Source: Sphingopyxis sp. LC81 (GTDB taxonomy: Bacteria; Pseudomonadota; Alphaproteobacteria; Sphingomonadales; Sphingomonadaceae). Taken from it: a stretch of DNA of 64,000 bases. Below are positions 8,544 to 17,730 of the stretch, piece after piece. Position 1 is the stretch's first letter, and each line of letters opens with the position of its first letter. The notes under the pieces are model-generated. The model ran no database searches. It saw only the letters and a program-made list of their open reading frames with translations, and was not told where the DNA came from. The translations under genes and the position numbers were made by a program. The stretch lies in NCBI RefSeq assembly GCF_000756375.1, contig NZ_JNFD01000007.1:62001-126000 (forward strand), in the 5' to 3' direction.

Positions 8544-9394
8544 CGCGATATCATCCGCTCCCGCTCGCATTGGGAGCCATGCTCTCCCTGCTCGCATCGC
8601 CCGCTGGGGCGGGCGAGCCGGCAGATCCTCGCCAGCGCGTCGGCCGCGCCAATGCCGAGGCCCGCGTCCAACCCGACCGGCAAGGCTACCGGAACGCGAT
8701 CCAGCAATATGCCTGGGCCGAAGGGGCGCTGTTTCAGGTGTATTCGGCGCCCGGGCAGGTCACCGACATCGTGTTGCAGGAAGGCGAACAACTCGTCGGC
8801 CCCGGACCTGTCGCGTCGGGCGACACGGTGCGCTGGATCATCGGCGATACGGTGAGCGGCGCTGGCGCCCGGCGGCGCGTGCATGTTCTCGTCAAGCCGA
8901 CCCGCTCGGACATCATGACCAATCTCATCATCAACACCGATCGGCGTACCTATCATGTCGAACTTCGCGCGACCCCAGCGGCCTATATGGCATCGGTATC
9001 CTGGACTTACCCCGCCGATGAGCTGATCGCCTTGCAGGCCGCCGAAGCCGAGGCGGCGCGCATCGCCCCCGTTGCCGGGGCGATCGACCTCGCCGCCCTC
9101 AACTTTCGCTATCGTATCACGGGCGACACGCCCGCGTGGCGGCCGGTGCGCGCCTTCGACGACACGCGCCAGCTCTTCATCGAGTTCGGCGAAGATATCG
9201 CCACGGGCGATATGCCGCCCTTGTTCGTGCTTGGCGCCGCTGGCGAGGCCGAGTTGGTCAACTACCGTGTGCAGGGCCGCTATATGATCGTCGACCGGCT
9301 GTTCGAGCGCGGGGAGCTTCGCCTCGGTGCCGGGAAGCGGGCACGCGTCGTCCGGATCGAGCGCGAGATGGCGCGCCGCCGGGGGCGGTCGTGA
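8540..9394 (+). CDS. trbG: Conjugal transfer protein TrbG (VirB9 family)
   Basis: 284 aa periplasmic/outer-membrane core-complex protein. The signal peptide is cleaved near SPAGAGEP, followed by the VirB9/TrbG/CagX domain; recognisable segments are WAEGALFQVYSAPGQVTDIV and RRRVHVLVKPTRSDIMTNLI. It ends in a basic tail. The trbI GTG start lies inside the last codons (GTGA overlap). Together with TrbI and TrbF it forms the envelope-spanning core of the transfer channel. Confidence 0.93.
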   Translation: MTRYHPLPLALGAMLSLLASPAGAGEPADPRQRVGRANAEARVQPDRQGYRNAIQQYAWAEGALFQVYSAPGQVTDIVLQEGEQLVGPGPVASGDTVRWIIGDTVSGAGARRRVHVLVKPTRSDIMTNLIINTDRRTYHVELRATPAAYMASVSWTYPADELIALQAAEAEAARIAPVAGAIDLAALNFRYRITGDTPAWRPVRAFDDTRQLFIEFGEDIATGDMPPLFVLGAAGEAELVNYRVQGRYMIVDRLFERGELRLGAGKRARVVRIEREMARRRGRS

Positions 9395-10620
9395 CGGGTT
9401 CCGCGGAACAAGCGGCGCTTTCGGCCGAAATGCAGGGCGAGGGCGAACGCGCGGCCTCGCCGCAGGATGGCGATGCCTTCCGGCTGCGCGGGGAGCCGCC
9501 ACGCGTCATGCGCCTGTCGCGCAAGACACTGGCGATCATCGGCGCTCTGGGCGGCATCGCGATCGGTGGAGCCCTGCTTTTTGCCCTGCAGCCCGCAGCG
9601 CCGAAGCCGCACGAAAATCTCTATTCCACCGGCCAGGCAAACAAGGCCGAGGTCGTCACCGGCGCGCCCGCCGACTATGACAAGGTTGCGAAACTCGGGC
9701 CGCCGCTGCCCGGCGATCTTGGACGGCCCATCCTGGCAGCGCAGCGCGATGGCGAAAGCGTCCCGGTGCCGTCCGTCGGCAATAGCCCAGCGGGCGGGCG
9801 GATGCCCGCCGACGAGGCGCGTGAACGGGCGCGGCAAGAACGCGAGGCGGCGACAGCGAGCCGGCTCTTTCTCGGCGGTGGATCCGCGAACGGGACGGGC
9901 GCCGACGTTCTGCGCGGAGCCCTCGACCTGCCGGCGCCGAGCGCGCCCGCTCCCGAAGGCGGTCCGCAAACGCCGGCGACCGCACGGCGCGCCTTTCTCG
10001 CCAGCGGTCCCGGCCGGTCCTTCGAAAGCGCCGAGCGCGCCCGGCCACCATCCTCGCCCAATATCCTGCAGGCCGGGAGCGTCATCCCGGCCGCGTTGAT
10101 CACCGGCATCCGGTCGGACCTGCCCGGCCAGGTGACTGCACAGGTCACCCAGAATGTCTATGACAGTCCGACCGGGCGCATCCTGCTCATTCCGCAAGGC
10201 GCGCGGCTGGTCGGCGAGTATGACAGCGAGATTTCCGCGGGACAGGAAAGGGTGTTGCTCGCCTGGGACCGCCTGATCCTTCCGGGCGGCCGCTCGATTC
10301 GCCTCGATCGTCAGCCTGGCGCCGATGCGGGCGGCATGGCCGGTCTGTCCGATCGCACCGATCAGCACTGGGGTTCGATGCTGCGCGCCGCGCTCATCTC
10401 GACGCTCCTCGGCGTCGGCGCCGAGCTTGGCACGAATGACAACGACGCTTTGGTACGGGCGCTTCGCGATGGTTCGCAGGATACGATCAACCAGTCGGGA
10501 CGGCGCCTCGTCGAGCGACAGATGAATGTGCCGCCGACCCTCACGATCCGCCCGGGGTTTGCGCTGCGCGTTGTCGTGACGCGTGACTTGATCCTCGGGC
10601 CCGAGGAGAGTGGCCGATGA
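9391..10620 (+). CDS. trbI: Conjugal transfer protein TrbI (VirB10 family)
   Basis: 409 aa. A cytoplasmic N-terminus precedes a membrane helix at about residues 48-66 (LAIIGALGGIAIGGALLFAL), then a Pro/Ala-rich periplasmic linker and a C-terminal VirB10/TrbI beta-barrel domain (PTGRILLIPQGARLVGEYDS, LRVVVTRDLIL). The GTG at 9391 overlapping the trbG stop is chosen because it gives the family N-terminus; the frame runs further upstream through trbG. It spans both membranes and transmits ATP-driven changes to the outer-membrane pore. Confidence 0.92.
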   Translation: MTGSAEQAALSAEMQGEGERAASPQDGDAFRLRGEPPRVMRLSRKTLAIIGALGGIAIGGALLFALQPAAPKPHENLYSTGQANKAEVVTGAPADYDKVAKLGPPLPGDLGRPILAAQRDGESVPVPSVGNSPAGGRMPADEARERARQEREAATASRLFLGGGSANGTGADVLRGALDLPAPSAPAPEGGPQTPATARRAFLASGPGRSFESAERARPPSSPNILQAGSVIPAALITGIRSDLPGQVTAQVTQNVYDSPTGRILLIPQGARLVGEYDSEISAGQERVLLAWDRLILPGGRSIRLDRQPGADAGGMAGLSDRTDQHWGSMLRAALISTLLGVGAELGTNDNDALVRALRDGSQDTINQSGRRLVERQMNVPPTLTIRPGFALRVVVTRDLILGPEESGR

Positions 10621-10838
10621 GCAAGCTCAGGCTCGGCCCGGTCGCCGACGACAAACCGGTGAAGCTCGCCATCGAATTGCCCGGCGCACTTTACCGGGAA
10701 TTGGTCACCTATGCCGAAGTGCATGCGAAGACGACGGGGCTCGGCGAACCTTTGCCGCCCGAAAAGATCGCGGTCCCCATGATCGAGCGCTTTATTGCGA
10801 CCGATCGCGGGTTCGCGGCCGAGCGGCGTCGGCGCTGA
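10617..10838 (+). CDS. DUF2274 domain protein
   Basis: 73 aa soluble protein matching DUF2274, a small family found directly after trbI in many alphaproteobacterial and betaproteobacterial trb clusters. It carries a KLAIELPGALYRELVTYAEV segment that resembles a ribbon-helix-helix/CopG-type antitoxin-like fold, suggesting a DNA-binding regulator, but the function is not established. It overlaps the trbI stop by ATGA and is the last gene of the transfer operon. Confidence 0.85.
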   Translation: MSKLRLGPVADDKPVKLAIELPGALYRELVTYAEVHAKTTGLGEPLPPEKIAVPMIERFIATDRGFAAERRRR

Positions 10839-10871
10839 TCACATCGGTTCACCTTCTTTCGGCAGGTGTAG

Positions 10872-11018
10872 GTGATCTATGGCTGTGAGCTGACCGAGCC
10901 GAATGCGCGCGGCTGCGTCCCCGAAATCCTGCGCGATGCCGGGTTTCGCAACGTCGACGAAGTCCGGACGATTCCGACCCCGACGGGCTCAATTTCGCTG
11001 TACCGGGCGCGTCGCTAG
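10872..11018 (+). pseudogene. 3' remnant of a SAM-dependent methyltransferase-like gene
   Basis: A plus-strand frame of 48 codons ends in TAG at 11016-11018 and reads like the C-terminal tail of a class I methyltransferase (VIYGCELTEPNARGCVPEIL, then RDAGFRNVDEVRTI and PTGSISLYRARR). An in-frame TAG immediately precedes it and no start or N-terminal domain exists between it and the DUF2274 gene. I read it as a broken gene left at the junction between the transfer and metal-resistance modules. The family call rests on my recognition of the tail only. Confidence 0.45.
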
Positions 11019-11027
11019 GCCGAAGCC

Positions 11028-11226
11028 GGCTGTTGGTCATGGGTCCGGTATGGCCTTTGGCCATTTGTCGGATCTGCTCAGCAAGATTGCGCGCGATTTT
11101 CGAACCCATCCCCTTCAGGAAGAGGGCGCGGTTGACGAACAGCCGCGCCCTCACCAGTTTCGCGAAGAGGTGCCTGCCTCCGAGTGCCGACATGTGCGTC
11201 AGGCTTCGGCTGATCGCGCCCGCCAC
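11028..11226 (-). pseudogene. Truncated minus-strand ORF after czcA
   Basis: Immediately after czcA on the same strand, a frame with strong G/C third positions reads VAGAISRSLTHMSALGGRHL, followed by FAKLVRARLFVNRALFLK and NLAEQIRQMAKGHTGPM. The only plausible start is GTG 11226, without a well-spaced ribosome site. The frame then runs into the complement of the methyltransferase remnant, where composition becomes arbitrary (Arg/Ser-rich), so the original 3' end appears lost; the left boundary given is approximate. No family recognised. It could also be a short intact gene of unknown function. Confidence 0.35.
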
Positions 11227-11254
11227 ATAGTCGGGTCCGGCAGAGCCTCCTTCC

Positions 11255-14200
11255 TCATGGCTGTTCGAGTGCGCTATCCTCGATCCTTTCGTCCTTCTGT
11301 GCACGCTTGTCTCCATAACGCGCATAGAGGGTCGGAAGCGCGAACAGTGTGAGCAACGTGGCCGAAATCAGTCCGCCGATCACCACCGTCGCCAGCGGCT
11401 TCTGCACTTCGGCCCCGGCGCCGGTCGCGAGCGCCATCGGCACGAAGCCAAGGCTCGCGACGAGCGCGGTCATCACCACCGGGCGCAGGCGCATGAGCGC
11501 GCCTTGCCGGGCAGCTTCCGCCCGCTCCATGCCCGATCGCATCAGTTCCTGGATCGACGACACCATCACGAGGCCATTGAGAACCGCGATGCCCGACAGG
11601 GCGATGAAGCCGACCGCGGCCGAGATGGAGAAGTCCATACCGCGGAGGAACAGGGCCAGCACGCCGCCGATGAGCGCGAGCGGCACTCCCGTGAACACGA
11701 TCGCCGCGTCACGCGATGACCGGAGCGCGCCGTAGAGCAGCAGCAGGATCAGCACAAAACAGGCCGGGACGACGAGCTGGAGCCGATCGCGCGCCGAGGC
11801 CAGGTTCTGGAACTGTCCGCCCCATTCAAGATAGCTTCCTGCGGGAAGCCGGACATCTTTCGCTATCCCAGCCTTGGCATCCGCAACCACATCGGAGATC
11901 GCGCGGCCGCGCACATTGGCCTGCACCACCACGCGCCGTTTGCCGTTCTCGCGGCTGATCTGGTTCGGGCCGTCGACGATGCGAATATCGGCGACGCTCG
12001 CGAGGGGAACAAATGCCCCGCCCGCGACCGGAACCTGCACCTGTTCGAGGACCGACAGGTCGGAGCGCTGCGCTTCCGAAAGCCGAATGACCACCGGGAA
12101 ACGCCGGTCACCCTCGAAAATCGTCCCGGCCTCGCGGCCGCCGATCGTCGCGGTGACGACATCCTGCACATCCTGCGCCGTCACCCCGAGGCGCGCCATC
12201 GCATCGCGGTTGGCGCGAATGTCGAGCATCGAGAGGCCTTCGGTCTCTTCGACACGGACATCGCTGGCACCCTCGGTTTTCCGCAGGATCGCGGCGACCC
12301 GCTCGGCGGTCCTGTTCATGGCGTCGAAGTCGTCGCCATAGACCTTGATCGCAATGTCGCCGCGCACCCCTGCGATCAGCTCGTTGAAGCGCATCTGGAT
12401 CGGCTGGGTGATTTCATAGGCGTTGCCCGGAAATTTGTTCAGCTCCTTTTCCAGCCGTTCGACGAGTTCGGCTTTGGGGAGACTTGGGTCGGGCCACTCC
12501 TTCCGGGGTTTGAGGATCACGAAATTGTCGGTCGCGCTCGGCGGCATCGGATCGGACGCGAGATCGGCCGTCCCGGTCTTCGAGAAGGCGATCGCGACCT
12601 CGGGCTGCTTCGAGAGCATCCGTTCGATCGGCACCTGCATCGCCTGGCTTTGCTCGACCGACGTCGAGGGAACGCGGAACGCCTGGATGAGGAGGTCGCC
12701 TTCATCGAGCTGCGGCAGGAACACCTGGCCCAGCGAAAGAAAGGCGAGGATCGCGACGACGAACCCGCCGATCCCGGCGCCGAGCGTCAGCTTTGGCCTG
12801 CTCATCGCCCGGTCGAGACCGGGTTCGTAGCGCTGCTTGAGCCAGCTCATGATCCGGCCCTCCTTCTCCTCGACCCGCTTCGACAGCCAGATGGCGATCG
12901 CGGCAGGCACGAAGGTGAGCGAGAGGATGAAGGCGAAGGCCAGCGCGATGATGACGGTGAGCGCCATCGGGATGAAGGTCTTGCCCTCGACCCCGCTCAG
13001 CGTGAGCAAAGGGACATAGACGAGAATGATGATCGCTTGGCCATAGACCGAGGGACGTACCATCTCGCGGGCCGCCGACGCGACGGTCGCCAAGCGCTCC
13101 GGAACGGTTAGAATGCGGCCGTGGCGATGCTGCAGGTCAGCCATGCGGCGGAGCGCGTTCTCGACGATGATCACGGCGCCGTCGACAATAAGGCCGAAGT
13201 CGAGGGCCCCGAGGCTCATCAGGTTCGCAGACACGCCCGCGCGGAGCATCCCGAAACTGGTGAGCAGCATCGTGATCGGGATGACGAGCGCCGCGATCAG
13301 CGCGGCGCGGAAATTCCCGAGCAGCAGGAACAGCACGACGATGACGAGCAGCGCGCCTTCGGTGAGATTCTTGCCGACCGTCCAGATCGTCGAGTTGACG
13401 AGTCTTGTACGGTCGAGCGCCGGTTCGATGACGACATCGGGCGGCAGCGAGGCGTTGACCTCCTGCAGTCGGTCGGCAACCGCGGTCGCGACGGTTCGGC
13501 TGTTGCCGCCGATGCGCATGACGGCAGTCCCGACGATGACTTCGGTTCCCGCTTCGGACGCCGACCCCATCCGCACGGCCTGACCGGTGCGGACCGCTGC
13601 GACCTGGTCGAGCGTGATCGGCACACCCGAACGGGTCGCGACGACGATGCGCGAGAGTTCGGCGGTATCGCGGACCAGCGCATCCGACCGGACCGCGAGC
13701 CCTTCACCGTTGCGCTCGACCACCCCGCCGCCGACCGCCGTGTTGTTGCGTTCGAGGGCTTCGGCGAGATCGGTAAGGCTGAGATCGAGCGCGGCGAGGC
13801 GCTGAACATCGGGAATCACGAGATATTGCTTGGCATAACCGCCGATCGAATCGACGCCGGCCACGCCCGGAACGGTCCGGATTAGAGGCGAGACGATCCA
13901 GTCCTGTGTCGTGCGCAAGAAGGTCGCCTTGTCGGCTTCGGAAACGAGCCGCTCGCCTTCGGGCGTCACATAGCTGCCATCGGGCTGAAGGCCAGGTTCG
14001 CCGGCTTTATGCGCATCGTCTTTCCGCTGCGCGATCCTCACCGTCCACATATAGACGTCGCCGAGGCCCGTCGCGATCGGCCCCATCTCGGGGCGGACTC
14101 CGTCGGGTATATTCTCGGCGGCTGCCGTCAGTCGCTCACCGACCTGCGCCCTCGCGAAATAGATATCGGTCGAGTCATCGAAAACAGCGGTGATTTGCGC

Positions 14201-14470
14201 GAAGCCGTTGCGGCTCAGCGAACGTGTATGGTCGAGGCCGGGGATTCCGGCGAGCGCGGTCTCGATCGGGAAGGCGACCTGCTTCTCGACGAGTTCGGGC
14301 GATAGCGCGGGTGCGCGGACGTTGATCTGGATCTGGTTGTTGGTGATGTCGGGAACCGCATCGATGGGCAAGCGCGACAGCGCGCTGGCCCCGATGATGG
14401 CGGCAATGGCGGTGAGCAGGACGACAAGCCAGCGCTTCTCGACCGCCCAGGTGACGATACGGGCGATCAT
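11255..14470 (-). CDS. czcA: CzcA-type heavy-metal efflux RND transporter
   Basis: 1071 aa inner-membrane RND pump of the heavy-metal-efflux (HME) family, which drives metal export out of the cell using the proton gradient. The fourth membrane segment carries DFGLIVDGAVIIVENALRRM, which matches the HME1 signature of Co/Zn/Cd pumps (Asp-Phe-Gly...Val-Asp-Gly) rather than the Cu/Ag type. N-terminal membrane anchor, two large periplasmic loops and full length are present. It starts 4 nt after the czcB stop and is the last gene of the seven-gene minus-strand operon. Confidence 0.93.
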   Translation of the reverse strand: MIARIVTWAVEKRWLVVLLTAIAAIIGASALSRLPIDAVPDITNNQIQINVRAPALSPELVEKQVAFPIETALAGIPGLDHTRSLSRNGFAQITAVFDDSTDIYFARAQVGERLTAAAENIPDGVRPEMGPIATGLGDVYMWTVRIAQRKDDAHKAGEPGLQPDGSYVTPEGERLVSEADKATFLRTTQDWIVSPLIRTVPGVAGVDSIGGYAKQYLVIPDVQRLAALDLSLTDLAEALERNNTAVGGGVVERNGEGLAVRSDALVRDTAELSRIVVATRSGVPITLDQVAAVRTGQAVRMGSASEAGTEVIVGTAVMRIGGNSRTVATAVADRLQEVNASLPPDVVIEPALDRTRLVNSTIWTVGKNLTEGALLVIVVLFLLLGNFRAALIAALVIPITMLLTSFGMLRAGVSANLMSLGALDFGLIVDGAVIIVENALRRMADLQHRHGRILTVPERLATVASAAREMVRPSVYGQAIIILVYVPLLTLSGVEGKTFIPMALTVIIALAFAFILSLTFVPAAIAIWLSKRVEEKEGRIMSWLKQRYEPGLDRAMSRPKLTLGAGIGGFVVAILAFLSLGQVFLPQLDEGDLLIQAFRVPSTSVEQSQAMQVPIERMLSKQPEVAIAFSKTGTADLASDPMPPSATDNFVILKPRKEWPDPSLPKAELVERLEKELNKFPGNAYEITQPIQMRFNELIAGVRGDIAIKVYGDDFDAMNRTAERVAAILRKTEGASDVRVEETEGLSMLDIRANRDAMARLGVTAQDVQDVVTATIGGREAGTIFEGDRRFPVVIRLSEAQRSDLSVLEQVQVPVAGGAFVPLASVADIRIVDGPNQISRENGKRRVVVQANVRGRAISDVVADAKAGIAKDVRLPAGSYLEWGGQFQNLASARDRLQLVVPACFVLILLLLYGALRSSRDAAIVFTGVPLALIGGVLALFLRGMDFSISAAVGFIALSGIAVLNGLVMVSSIQELMRSGMERAEAARQGALMRLRPVVMTALVASLGFVPMALATGAGAEVQKPLATVVIGGLISATLLTLFALPTLYARYGDKRAQKDERIEDSALEQP

Positions 14471-14473
14471 GGC

Positions 14474-15622
14474 TTAATCCTCATCCGCGGCTTCGCTCTT
14501 GCCGATCTCGGCCTTGAGCACATAGCTGTTGGCGATAGCGATCTGCTCGGTGCCTTTGAGCCCCGAGCGGACGATCACATTGGCGCCGGCACGGTCGCCG
14601 AGAACGACCGGGACGGCCGCGAAGCCGTCCTTCGTGCGGACGAACACGACGCTCTTGCCGTCGACCGTCTGGATCGCCGTTGAGGGCACACTGATCGATG
14701 AGTCGCCGCTGCCTCCCGCCAGCGTGACCGAAGCGGTGACCGCTTCGCCGACGCGCCATTGGCCGGCGCGATTGTCGAGGAGGGCGATGGCGGGCACCAG
14801 CCTTGTCACCGGATCGAGCGCCGGCGAGACGAAACTGATCCTGCCGGTGGCTTGCCGGCCCGGTGCGCTCACCGATACGGATGCACCGGGGCGGATGCGT
14901 CCTGCATCGGCGGGCTGAAGGTTGAGCGACAGCGAAACGCTCGACAGATTGGCGATGCGGTAGAGTTCGGCGTCAGCTGGCACCGTCTGGCCGAGCACAA
15001 CACTGCGCGCGATCACCTGGCCCGAGATCGGCGCGGCGATGGCGATGCGATTGAGCTGGCCGCCGCCGCCGCCCGCTGCCGACACCTGTTGCTGCGCAAG
15101 CTGATAGGCGATGCGGGCTTCGGTCGCGGCGGTGCGCGCCGCGATCACATCCTGCTCGGGCGAGACGCGCTGCGCGAACAGTCGCTCTTCGCGGGCGAGA
15201 TTGGAATTGGCGAGCGTAAGCCGCGCTCGCGATGCCTGCACCTCGCCCTGGAGCTGCGCTGCCTCGCGGCTTTCGATGATCGCGAGCGTCTGGCCGCGCC
15301 CGACGCTCTGCCCGAGGTTGCGGTTGAGCGCGACGACCCGCCCGCCGATCGCGGCCGACACCGCCTGCGTGCCCTGCGGATCGCCTTCGATCGTGGCGGG
15401 AAGCTGAAGCGCGCCGGCGCTACCGATAGCCGGACGTCCGAGTATGATGCCAGCCACTTTGATCTGTTCGTTGGTGAGCGCGATGCCGCCGCCCTCGGCT
15501 TTGCCGCCCTCTTCTTCGCCATTTTCTTCGGCGGGCTTGGCTTTCTCGCCGCCGCCGCAAGCAGCAAGGAAGAGTGGCAGGGCAGCGGCGAGCAGCAACT
15601 TCCGGTTGAGTTGAAATGTCAT
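14474..15622 (-). CDS. czcB: CzcB-type membrane fusion (adaptor) lipoprotein
   Basis: 382 aa periplasmic adaptor linking CzcA to the outer-membrane channel. A lipoprotein signal with LAAC at residues 19-22 (Cys22) is followed by a Glu/Lys-rich linker, then biotinyl-lipoyl-like and beta-barrel domains around a coiled coil (about 120-185). The Gly-rich loop AAGGGGGQLNRIAIAAPISG is notable. ATG 15622 has AAGGA upstream. The gene sits 4 nt before czcA and 4 nt after the czcC stop region, in operon arrangement. Confidence 0.9.
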   Translation of the reverse strand: MTFQLNRKLLLAAALPLFLAACGGGEKAKPAEENGEEEGGKAEGGGIALTNEQIKVAGIILGRPAIGSAGALQLPATIEGDPQGTQAVSAAIGGRVVALNRNLGQSVGRGQTLAIIESREAAQLQGEVQASRARLTLANSNLAREERLFAQRVSPEQDVIAARTAATEARIAYQLAQQQVSAAGGGGGQLNRIAIAAPISGQVIARSVVLGQTVPADAELYRIANLSSVSLSLNLQPADAGRIRPGASVSVSAPGRQATGRISFVSPALDPVTRLVPAIALLDNRAGQWRVGEAVTASVTLAGGSGDSSISVPSTAIQTVDGKSVVFVRTKDGFAAVPVVLGDRAGANVIVRSGLKGTEQIAIANSYVLKAEIGKSEAADED

Positions 15623-15626
15623 GGGG

Positions 15627-16898
15627 TCAATTTCCTTCGAGGGGCGCGGGAGCCGTGAGGCGTTCCAACCGGGCCTTGGCGAGTTGGTAGGAGACGAGCG
15701 CTTCGATCGACGCCGAGCGCATGTCCGTCAGCGTCCGTTCGGCGTCGAGCAGTTCGAGTTGGCCGAATTTGCCTTCGCGGTAACCAATGCGCGCGATGCG
15801 CGCGGCTTCCATCGCCGACGAGAGCGCGGGGCCGCTGGCAACACGCGCCGCAGCCGCGGCGTTTGCGGCCTCGACTTCGGCATCGCCGATCTGCTGTTCG
15901 ACGTCGAGCGCGGTAACGCGGCGCTGCGCGTCGGCGCGCCGCCGCTCGGCATTCGCCTGATCGACCGCGGCGCGCCCGTTGTTGAACAGCGGCAGCGGCA
16001 GCGAGACGCTGAATACGGCGGCGACATCATTGGTCGCCTCGAGCCGCCGCACGCCGGGTCCGACCGTGAGGTCGGGCGCGCGCTGGGAACGAGCCAGTCT
16101 TACGCCCGCATCCGCAGTCGCAAGATCGGCGTCGGCGGCTGCCAGGGCCAGCGTGCCCGCCGCCGAGATCGGACGCGGCGGGCCCATCATACTTCCGCCA
16201 GGTCCGCCCAATATGGCGATGTCGAGCGAGCCGGAAATCTGGCGACCAATGCGGCGCGCGAGATTTGCGCGGGCCGCGGCGGCGAGCCGGCGCGCCTTGT
16301 CGACCTCCGCTTCGGCGGTCAGGCGCGCGACTTCGGCGCGTTCCTGTTCGAGCGGAGAGGCACGCCCCGCCTGGACGCGAATGGTTGCCGCACGCGCAGT
16401 GTCGCCCGCGATACGAAACTGGTCCTCGGCGATCGCCACCCGCACGTCGGCAGCCGAAGCCTGGACATAGAGTTCGGTCACCTGCAGGCGAATATCGGCC
16501 TGTGCGATCGCTTGCGCGATTTGCGCGCGGTGTGTTGCTGCGTTAGCCACGGCGATCCGGGCTTGGCGCTTTCCGCCGAGTTCTATCGGAATGGCAACGC
16601 TCGCCGTCACGTCGGCGCCGTTCACGCCATTATATGGCCCGGTGCCGACGAAGTTCTCGACTTCGACGCTGAGTGCCGGATTGGGCCGAAGCCCAGCCAC
16701 GCGGCGCGCGGCGCTCGCAGCTTCGACCTCTGCTGCCGCGACGTCCGCCGCTGGCGCGCTGCCGCCCGCGAGGGCCACCGCATCCTCGAGCGTCAGCAGC
16801 GATCCCGATACCTGCCGGACTTCCGGCTCTTTTTCCTGCGCCTGCGCTATGGCAACGCAAGATGTGGCTGCCACCAAGGCAGCAACGATCCTGTACAT
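15627..16898 (-). CDS. czcC: CzcC-type outer-membrane efflux protein (TolC family)
   Basis: 423 aa outer-membrane factor. The start MYRIVAALVAATSCVAIAQA at 16898 gives a normal signal peptide and has GAGGA upstream; the longer frame to 16952 lacks one. Two OEP domains follow, with long Ala/Arg-rich helices (periplasmic tunnel) containing ALAGGSAPAADVAAAEVEAA and a second repeat starting near residue 215. It forms the exit duct for CzcBA. Confidence 0.9.
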   Translation of the reverse strand: MYRIVAALVAATSCVAIAQAQEKEPEVRQVSGSLLTLEDAVALAGGSAPAADVAAAEVEAASAARRVAGLRPNPALSVEVENFVGTGPYNGVNGADVTASVAIPIELGGKRQARIAVANAATHRAQIAQAIAQADIRLQVTELYVQASAADVRVAIAEDQFRIAGDTARAATIRVQAGRASPLEQERAEVARLTAEAEVDKARRLAAAARANLARRIGRQISGSLDIAILGGPGGSMMGPPRPISAAGTLALAAADADLATADAGVRLARSQRAPDLTVGPGVRRLEATNDVAAVFSVSLPLPLFNNGRAAVDQANAERRRADAQRRVTALDVEQQIGDAEVEAANAAAAARVASGPALSSAMEAARIARIGYREGKFGQLELLDAERTLTDMRSASIEALVSYQLAKARLERLTAPAPLEGN

Positions 16899-16958
16899 AA
16901 GTTCATCCTCAATTGAGCCGAAAGGCCGCCGCGCAGTTGCGGCGTGTCGCAAAGCGTC

Positions 16959-17264
16959 TCAGGCGAGGGGGGGATCGAGAAGGGGAGCCAGTACGCGCGA
17001 AGGCCGCTCGACGACCGGCGCTGAAAACAGCGGTCCGCGGGCCATCGCCAGTGGAGCTTCGCTGGCCGTTGGATACTGATCCGGAGCCATGGAACAATGA
17101 TGATGGCCGCTATGGGCAAATTTCTTGGCCGGCCCGTGATGCTCCTGTCGCCCTTCGTCCCGGTCGACGAAAGTTCTGGTGTCGCGATCGACATGGCTAG
17201 CCGATGCAGGCTCGCAGAACTGCAGGCTGCAAAGCAGTACGCCCACAATCACCAGCATTCGCAT
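16959..17264 (-). CDS. Small exported His-rich protein of the czc operon
   Basis: 101 aa with a signal peptide (MRMLVIVGVLLCSLQFCEPA), then a charged, His-containing segment (HVDRDTRTFVDRDEGRQEHH and FAHSGHHHCSM) and a proline-rich tail. ATG 17264 is chosen because GGAG lies 5 nt upstream on the minus strand; ATG 17279 is an alternative. The HHHC cluster could bind metal in the periplasm. No characterised family recognised. It lies between the DUF3703 gene and czcC, in the same direction. Confidence 0.6.
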   Translation of the reverse strand: MRMLVIVGVLLCSLQFCEPASASHVDRDTRTFVDRDEGRQEHHGPAKKFAHSGHHHCSMAPDQYPTASEAPLAMARGPLFSAPVVERPSRVLAPLLDPPLA

Positions 17265-17303
17265 TATCGCTCCAGACATCGGCGCCCCCATTCGATCCTG
17301 TTC

Positions 17304-17711
17304 CTACTTGTCGTCAGAGGAAATTGCAGCGGCAAGGTCGGGCGGAACCGGCATCGGCTTGAACGCGCTGACTCGCGCCCGTCCCGTATTCCCCGAAGGC
17401 AATCTGCCCGTAAGCGATCCTAGCGGAACCAGCGCAAGCCGATACATTTGACCTGCTGCCTCGCGCCAGTCGCGGAGGGCCAGTGCGAATTGGGCCATTT
17501 GCCAGTGGGCTGCCAGATGCGGGCCGAAGAAGGGCTGAGCGATAATATGCGCTCGTTCCAGCGCACACCATGCGGCGATATCATCTGCCGATTGCCTGGC
17601 ACCGCGATACCGTTCCATTTCGATGGCAATCAGCTTCGTCGCATGCCGCCGCTCCGCTGCTCCCATCGAAACCTCCCCTGAAAGAGCGTCGTCGCGACGT
17701 GCCGCGACCAT
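17304..17711 (-). CDS. DUF3703 domain protein
   Basis: 135 aa soluble protein with the DUF3703 pattern: WCALERAHIIAQPFFGPHLA and HWQMAQFALALRDWREAAGQ, then a Tyr/Arg-Leu-rich tail (GSLTGRLPSGNTGRARVSAF). DUF3703 proteins recur beside czc-type efflux genes; their activity is unknown. Start 17711 has GGGAGCGGAG upstream; a second Met at 17666 is possible. It begins 19 nt after the FTR1 stop, in the same operon. Conserved His residues might contact metal, which is speculation. Confidence 0.75.
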   Translation of the reverse strand: MVAARRDDALSGEVSMGAAERRHATKLIAIEMERYRGARQSADDIAAWCALERAHIIAQPFFGPHLAAHWQMAQFALALRDWREAAGQMYRLALVPLGSLTGRLPSGNTGRARVSAFKPMPVPPDLAAAISSDDK

Positions 17712-17730
17712 GAGCGCTCCGCTCCCGCTA

